Shown piece after piece: positions 60,701-64,000 of a stretch of DNA of 64,000 nt. The notes beneath the pieces are model-generated. The model saw only the letters and a program-made list of their open reading frames with translations. It ran no database searches and was not told where the DNA came from. The DNA lies in contig CAMKTN010000001.1 in the NCBI GenBank assembly GCA_946415705.1, forward strand, positions 1 to 64,000. Direction: 5' to 3'. The translations under genes were made by a program, and so were the position numbers. The DNA is from an uncultured Prevotellaceae bacterium. GTDB taxonomy: Bacteria > Bacteroidota > Bacteroidia > Bacteroidales > Bacteroidaceae. The number at the start of each line of letters is the position of its first letter. Position 1 is the first letter of the stretch.

Positions 60701-63700
60701 GTGTAGTTGGTGTAGTCGACTTCTTCGGGCACACGGTCCTGAGCACCCTGCATCACCATGCGGCTGCCGAAGACACCGCAGAAGTCGGCACGCTGAATAC
60801 TGTTCATCAAGCGGCCGGCATACACGGGCAGCACACCGCTCTCCTTCCAGTAGGCGGGATTCGGGATGTTCTTTCCGTAATTAGGTGATTCCGGCTTGTC
60901 ATCTACAACGATCATGCCTGTAACGTCCTTGAACAAGGTGAAGAAGTCGTCGGCTGTGATGGTAGAAGCCTTCGAGTTAGCATTCTCAGGGTCTTTCGGA
61001 TTATAGCGCGTGCCATCTTTATCGACGCACGTTTGCAGGCAAGTGTATTTCAGTTCGTAGTAGGCTGCCTCGCGAGCAGGCAGAGCGTGATACTGATCGA
61101 TGGTGATTTCCTTGGCAATCGAGTAGTAGTCGGTACCGTAGTTGGTGATGTTCAGTTCACGGTAGCCATCGACAAGGGTCAGGTTACCATCGCCGTAGAG
61201 TCCGCCGGTATAACCGGTACCCAGCGTGATCAGGTCGCGGTGGAACACATCGTGGATAGAGGCGGTGGCATTGCCGAAGACAGATGCGGTGTTGGCGCTC
61301 GTTGCCATTGCACCCGATGGGTTGTTACCACCGGCAAACACGGCATTGTGGATAATGATACCGGCATCGTCCAGGTAAGCCCATTTGCTATCGCTATTCT
61401 TGTTGCCCAGCGTGTTCAGTTTCGCAGTAGGCACGAAATCTCCGGGGGCATAGCCCGTGCCATCGATTTCCACGGGGAGCTTCACCTGGCACATGGGTTC
61501 GACAACCACCTTGCAGTCCTCGGTAAGGAGGTTCTCTTCGCCATCCTTGATGAAACCACTACCTTCGCCCGAGTCGGCCCAAGTGTGCTTGTAGTAGTAG
61601 CCCTGATGGGCGTCAACCCCATAGCGTTCGCCTATCTTGATGCCCTTGCCGAAGGTGCCGTCGGAATTCTCGTAAGCACTATAGACATGACCGATATCTC
61701 CACCGCCGAAGACGTTGCCATCACCCTTCTCCAGTCCGGCTTCAGTTCCAATCTCACCACCGTGGATATGTACCTCTGTCTGACCGAAGACAAAGCCGGG
61801 ACAGTTCAGCGAGCCTACGCGGCCAAGGTTGTCGTTGCCGCGGCCACCACCATACACATTACGCTGGACGTGGCCTTTAAACATATCCACAAGGGTCTTA
61901 CCCGGACGGTACATGCCTTTCAGCTCATAACCTGAACCACCAGATTTCGCTTTCATATCACCGCGTCCGATGGCCGCGACCTCGCCGCCGCCGAATACGC
62001 TGTTGCGCACAAAACCGCCGTTGAGAATCACATGGGTCTTGTCAACGGTACTGTTGTCGATATAGCCGCCGCCGAACAGACAGCCGGCATCTACCAGCAG
62101 CTTGTTGGGAGTTGTCTTGGTGTCATCTTCTATCTTTTCAACGTATGCGCCACCTTTATATTCATAGCCGATGTAGCCTTTGTTGAGTTTCACGTGGGCC
62201 GTGCCATAGACTGCACCGCCCTCGCCACCGCCGTAGGCATTGCGCTGGATGGTGGGGATACCACTGGTGAAGCTGCTGCCGTCGAGGTCGCCGATGACCA
62301 CATAGGTGTTTCCGGGGATATCATCGTCAGAGGTGTCCTTCACCCCGTCCGGGCCTGTCACAGGAACGCTGATGCCACCGTCATGACAACCGACATTTCC
62401 CTCCCAGCCGCCACCATAGACGTTACGGCAGGAGCCGCCCTTGATGTAGGCCGTGGCGCTGGCGGTGAAGCCATAGCGATTTGTGGAAGCGTTATAAGCA
62501 CCGACCCTGGCGAAAGCATCATTCACCGCACCGGCAGTACCGCCGGCATAGATATCCTTCGTGACCTTACCACCAAGCAGCGCGATGTAAGTATGTCCCC
62601 ATACATCGCCACTAAAGGGCATTGCACTCGAACCAAGGCCGCCACCGTAAGCATAGTTCACCACTTCTGCACCCTCGTTGATAATCACGTTGGTGCTATA
62701 GATGTATTGGCGCTTATTCTTCTCCTCTTCGGAAAACGCCGAGTAGTCTCTCTCGTCGATCTCTGCCTTTCTCACCAGAGAGGTGCTTCGCAGACCGGCG
62801 AAGGTTTCAAAATAGTTGTCGAAGGTTGCGTTCGGCGTGTAGTAGTGACCCAGCGACCAAGCATCCTTCCAAGCATTGTCCCATTCGGTCTTGTAGGACG
62901 GATTCAACGTTCCGCCAACTTTGTCAGTCCAGCGTGCGGGATTATTCCAAGGTTCCTCTTCCGCAATGTTTACCGAAGGCTTTGCCTTATTATTCTGCAT
63001 ATACTGCTGCGCCGTCTCGGCATTCAGCACGTGGCCCATCTCACCGCCGCCATAGACCTCATACACCTTGGCACCGCTGAGCATCTCCACGTGAGTGTGT
63101 TCAGACCAGCTGTTGAAACCCTTGCCGGCACCATAGACCTTGGCCAGATAGCCCTTCGACTTGTCAGACCATATAGGCGACGAGATGTTCACATTGGTGA
63201 AGATGGCGCGACGCTGGTTATTGTTGCCGCCATAGACGGCACCGGTCACCACGGCCTGCTCGCTCGTGTTGCGATAGTTCACGATCGTCTGGATGACGTC
63301 GCAAGGCGGCAGAATCAGCAAACCGTAGGCACCACCGAAGATGTTCTTAACCTTGATGGTCGATTCCTCCGGCACGTTCACCACCGTGCGACAGGTGACA
63401 CCCTCTCTGTAGCTGCCGCCATAGACATTACCGATCTCACCGTGCAGCAGGTCGATGATGGCCGACACCTTGTCACGGTCGTAGCCGGGGGCAAAGGTTA
63501 TTTCCTTCTCCTGGCGCATGCCCACACCATTGTAGCTGCCGCCACCGAAGATTTCCACATTCTTGAAGCCATCATTTTTATTGTGGGTAAGGTCCACGAG
63601 GATGTAGCTACGGTCTTGCGCCTGGTCATCCTCGCGGCTGGCCGGATAACCCGTACCGGCACCGAAGACGCCGGCGATGCTGTTGCGGTCGTTGCTCTCA

Positions 63701-64000
63701 GGACGCAGGTTGATGAAGGCACTCTCCTGTCGGGGCATACGGCTGCCGATGCCATAGATCTCCGGTTTGTGATTATAGTCATAGTAGCCATACGAGCCAC
63801 CGAAGATAGAGTCCACACGACCTTGGAGATATTCAATATACGCCGATGACTTCAGCAGATAGTCATGCTTACCGTCGGCATAGCCGTGCATCTGTTCCTT
63901 ATTGGTTTCGTAGTCGCGGATACGGGTGGTGGCATCAAAGCCGTCCTCGTAGGCGCCATAGATAGTGCCGCCAAAGTCGTTACCGCCATAAACAATATCC
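54763..64000 (-). CDS. Giant VYGGG-repeat T9SS cargo protein (5-prime end outside window)
   Basis: At least 3,078 codons; the frame is open to the window edge (reads ...VYGGNDFGGTIYGAYEDGF), so the true start lies beyond 64000. The visible part begins with VYGGG/VFGGG units to about 61160 (VYGGGEMGHV, VYGGGWEGNV, VFGGGEVAAI). A long region (~61000-57500) of loose repeats follows, with motifs such as GDELSREQFESLPNEQRHY and GTLILKSQYDGLPNEQRNF. A GLUG-like block (FHGDGHTISGLAPATG, near 57200) comes next, then a beta-rich part (WQGISLPFTAEL), and finally a T9SS sorting domain (VRILNIGGVTVANF, GAYIVNKKKVFVK). It should be exported through SprA and displayed at the surface. It is a paralogue of the neighbouring 7,300-aa protein. 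Confidence 0.88.
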   Translation of the reverse strand, partial: DIVYGGNDFGGTIYGAYEDGFDATTRIRDYETNKEQMHGYADGKHDYLLKSSAYIEYLQGRVDSIFGGSYGYYDYNHKPEIYGIGSRMPRQESAFINLRPESNDRNSIAGVFGAGTGYPASREDDQAQDRSYILVDLTHNKNDGFKNVEIFGGGSYNGVGMRQEKEITFAPGYDRDKVSAIIDLLHGEIGNVYGGSYREGVTCRTVVNVPEESTIKVKNIFGGAYGLLILPPCDVIQTIVNYRNTSEQAVVTGAVYGGNNNQRRAIFTNVNISSPIWSDKSKGYLAKVYGAGKGFNSWSEHTHVEMLSGAKVYEVYGGGEMGHVLNAETAQQYMQNNKAKPSVNIAEEEPWNNPARWTDKVGGTLNPSYKTEWDNAWKDAWSLGHYYTPNATFDNYFETFAGLRSTSLVRKAEIDERDYSAFSEEEKNKRQYIYSTNVIINEGAEVVNYAYGGGLGSSAMPFSGDVWGHTYIALLGGKVTKDIYAGGTAGAVNDAFARVGAYNASTNRYGFTASATAYIKGGSCRNVYGGGWEGNVGCHDGGISVPVTGPDGVKDTSDDDIPGNTYVVIGDLDGSSFTSGIPTIQRNAYGGGEGGAVYGTAHVKLNKGYIGYEYKGGAYVEKIEDDTKTTPNKLLVDAGCLFGGGYIDNSTVDKTHVILNGGFVRNSVFGGGEVAAIGRGDMKAKSGGSGYELKGMYRPGKTLVDMFKGHVQRNVYGGGRGNDNLGRVGSLNCPGFVFGQTEVHIHGGEIGTEAGLEKGDGNVFGGGDIGHVYSAYENSDGTFGKGIKIGERYGVDAHQGYYYKHTWADSGEGSGFIKDGEENLLTEDCKVVVEPMCQVKLPVEIDGTGYAPGDFVPTAKLNTLGNKNSDSKWAYLDDAGIIIHNAVFAGGNNPSGAMATSANTASVFGNATASIHDVFHRDLITLGTGYTGGLYGDGNLTLVDGYRELNITNYGTDYYSIAKEITIDQYHALPAREAAYYELKYTCLQTCVDKDGTRYNPKDPENANSKASTITADDFFTLFKDVTGMIVVDDKPESPNYGKNIPNPAYWKESGVLPVYAGRLMNSIQRADFCGVFGSRMVMQGAQDRVPEEVDYTNYTINRVREVSLNKKESIAGDAVVHGNYFGIYNIVNYLGALTSDVDFGDDTSGDVRTTDNTDIATYQADANGKPYGTATFYDWKKEFHLQRKRNNGNSHNKVALASGVYLEITTEKSTGTGLYEKVWGPITGVVELDLINVAPGIGGGFVYAQNIHGKRKLSGKKNTILTGLNTGAITQKKFQYDDDGSASSDYTHDTEDGHYKTQWQSSGNFVHSTQTIIDDCYNISNRYMNGYKAPGGVPAHYWYIKGTTYVYDQYISAYTGSSNAYSEAVDIPLTIAAASHGKMKLLNVMPNRYAYYSAPGVKLESGKKMVINDNTYYANDPISYWDWYLLSTSERELFVEKTYTNCVSVSIDGGTLHEPGTLVMTDTEYNSYGTHTYTDAEGHTILNADKEIAGKDYIFRESNNASHDTGYLLTYEVNNPSKWDTWYTPKNTSYTGKIDKAEYDDLTSGQSDYEDGPTYRLKGSTSTMLGQQNYAEGDLISKNIEDTYQAVAVGNRPGGQATFQPAYLVTSKITVTEGGVDHNYYPGTAVSQTFALAHSGSVAEAYICTKTVQISKDNLILKDSKMTQTEWQTLYDKYNKVGATDADKKIAADLLAHVVPAYYCTVPGLYGGNYYVAGKNYRGLEAWSSMSEGDREKFDFNYDALDLLIDPRYSKNENNVVIHPEGQKYQYDSAAGTLAGAEANKATYSLETAVDYTATYNGGTGDITETEGDKTGVDYMATSAIAGGKVYVGDELSREQFESLPNEQRHYAPIAVTDPGKYYVVNTPFQVGATPYAVGTTISADTYASLPNPGDVTVLTIDNAHKNQTYYYCREEYSGSVTAISSTDIPGAGGGVSGGNVQPGTLILKSQYDGLPNEQRNFTIHGVSPTETSTLYVSRESDIYDLSKEKIITVIYQYDYEETDGTGNITPVSERHVLNIHLQFKSGVPIVEDIEKPDLILPGWFNTMREPEVTPGAYEVTGGGWELFETKSDAERHSNGIEYAPATDPLYWYQNGHYVAYYAKTYLGRTYSNAVPVSVANYHDMKAVMDAKEHHYYIDIPEAHKQRDPKIYINDYSASGANGLDLFKQLYDLSVLTGYTTDPKTGLINAGDFIGHKPIDEQVKGGDNLEFFLRADIDHGPTTEPNPAYDPENPESPATITVEHPWTPIASGSAPCFSGTFHGDGHTISGLAPATGTTGSLFHNLCGSVYNLGVMGSFTGAGIADEGDGYVESCWVKTSAATTTLSPKPYPVFGAPSRTKPDGYNVYQVVNSYYYTGNKDLYTTMTGDAEITYANGSKGSVTSKTDKAFYNGELAYDLNNFYLFKRYNDNAKPSGSLSYKYYKPDQVDLETGKLVPQNGSYISHNDLCSSGFNGLQYVEDRFADGDFRYAAGEIPDTEDERFYSWIVDKGTPQEKELSSFYPIYPDDYIFFGQKLTYGWGAEAHQNVPTAVAREDGRLSLGDDANRVYRAPAYFRSKDMSVYHFNPTAYLAFKSNDGTKNVTETSMTAIDFAGHEQGHSQSSYKLGLDLTDNWFYSPLLDDDGLLSIKNCDETQNLLVYAPATSGDGYVNATTHAVLTSYFTDPAYEDHYDYHGGYRLVSESTDNIYGHLVQSDLTATNDHLLVDKQDFNAPLAYHFDASHLMWYQRKPSLKEYVDLNSGWQGISLPFTAELVTTDTKGEITHFYSGSETSKNGTDTKIGHEYWLRELTNNSDMTEKSAGVLKAKFDYPAAAGDAKEVPNTFLWDYYYQNSGIHNRKDANDDTYQRYYQTSRNYAAYPLLAAGTPYILGLPGKLYYEFDLSGNFEALNTAAAIPKLSKQVITFASNKGIGIGISDTEMDDGAVTAKYSSTDYAFKPSYMNQEFSAGTNSFVMNADGDSFDKVPASGDATTVAAFRPYFVVSGASTKGIFTRSIAFTSGTGEEFNEGPESALDGSLEIFVRGRHIVTRSHMAEPTTVRILNIGGVTVANFVLQPGQTIETPVQAHGAYIVNKKKVFVK
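61160..64000 (-). repeat. VYGGG repeat region of the upstream giant
   Basis: At least 17 VYGGG/VFGGG/IYAGG-type units spaced about 35-60 residues apart, continuing past the window edge. The coding motif is the same as in the downstream giant, showing common origin. Confidence 0.85.

Overview
The window looks like chromosomal DNA from a Bacteroidales bacterium, most likely a gut or rumen Prevotella-type organism. The signs are Bacteroidetes promoters (TTTG, about 20 bp, TAnnTTTG), a full-length SprA (the type IX secretion pore), several surface proteins that end in a T9SS sorting domain, a BspA-like leucine-rich-repeat protein, AsnS and PurB of Bacteroidetes type, and two colossal glycine-rich repeat genes. 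Layout: 1-1258 holds no convincing gene but has stacked repeats, including a seven-unit array of 16-bp palindromes with an exact 22-bp period. 1259-6995 holds an AraC-type regulator, a 1573-aa BspA-like T9SS cargo protein and a 60-aa partner ORF. 7014-12792 (mostly minus strand) holds a YqiA-like esterase, TilS, tRNA-Cys, a secreted clan-A glycoside hydrolase with carbohydrate-binding modules, and a PrsW-like membrane protease. 13196-16239 holds a small conserved protein, an amidase, an unknown protein and RuvA. 16325-23959 is sprA. 24022-29402 holds a lipoprotein, purB, an rluB-like pseudouridine synthase, a DUF559 nuclease and asnS. 29446-32441 (minus) holds a NagB-LmbE fusion, a second DUF559 nuclease and an outer-membrane barrel protein. 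From 32640 to the right edge are two tandem minus-strand giants, about 7,300 aa and more than 3,078 aa (running off the window), made largely of VYGGG-type repeats. How the genes fit together: SprA is the outer-membrane exit channel for proteins carrying the C-terminal sorting signal seen on the BspA-like protein, the glycoside hydrolase and the upstream giant, so this region is rich in surface-display functions mixed with housekeeping genes (tRNA modification, cell-wall hydrolysis, recombination, purine synthesis, rRNA modification, tRNA charging). The most unusual feature is a set of small palindromic or tandem-repeat insertions in and around conserved genes. (i) A C-rich/G-rich palindrome of about 40 bp occurs six times as three inverted pairs; two pairs enclose a small DUF559 (Vsr-like) endonuclease gene, and two copies lie in frame inside sprA and asnS. 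(ii) Heptamer tandem arrays sit in frame inside tilS and the glycoside hydrolase. (iii) A perfect 43-nt palindrome is in frame inside purB. I propose that the DUF559 gene plus inverted palindromes is a small selfish or mobile unit and that the solitary palindromes are its non-autonomous relatives. All calls come from reading sequence alone; no database search was run.
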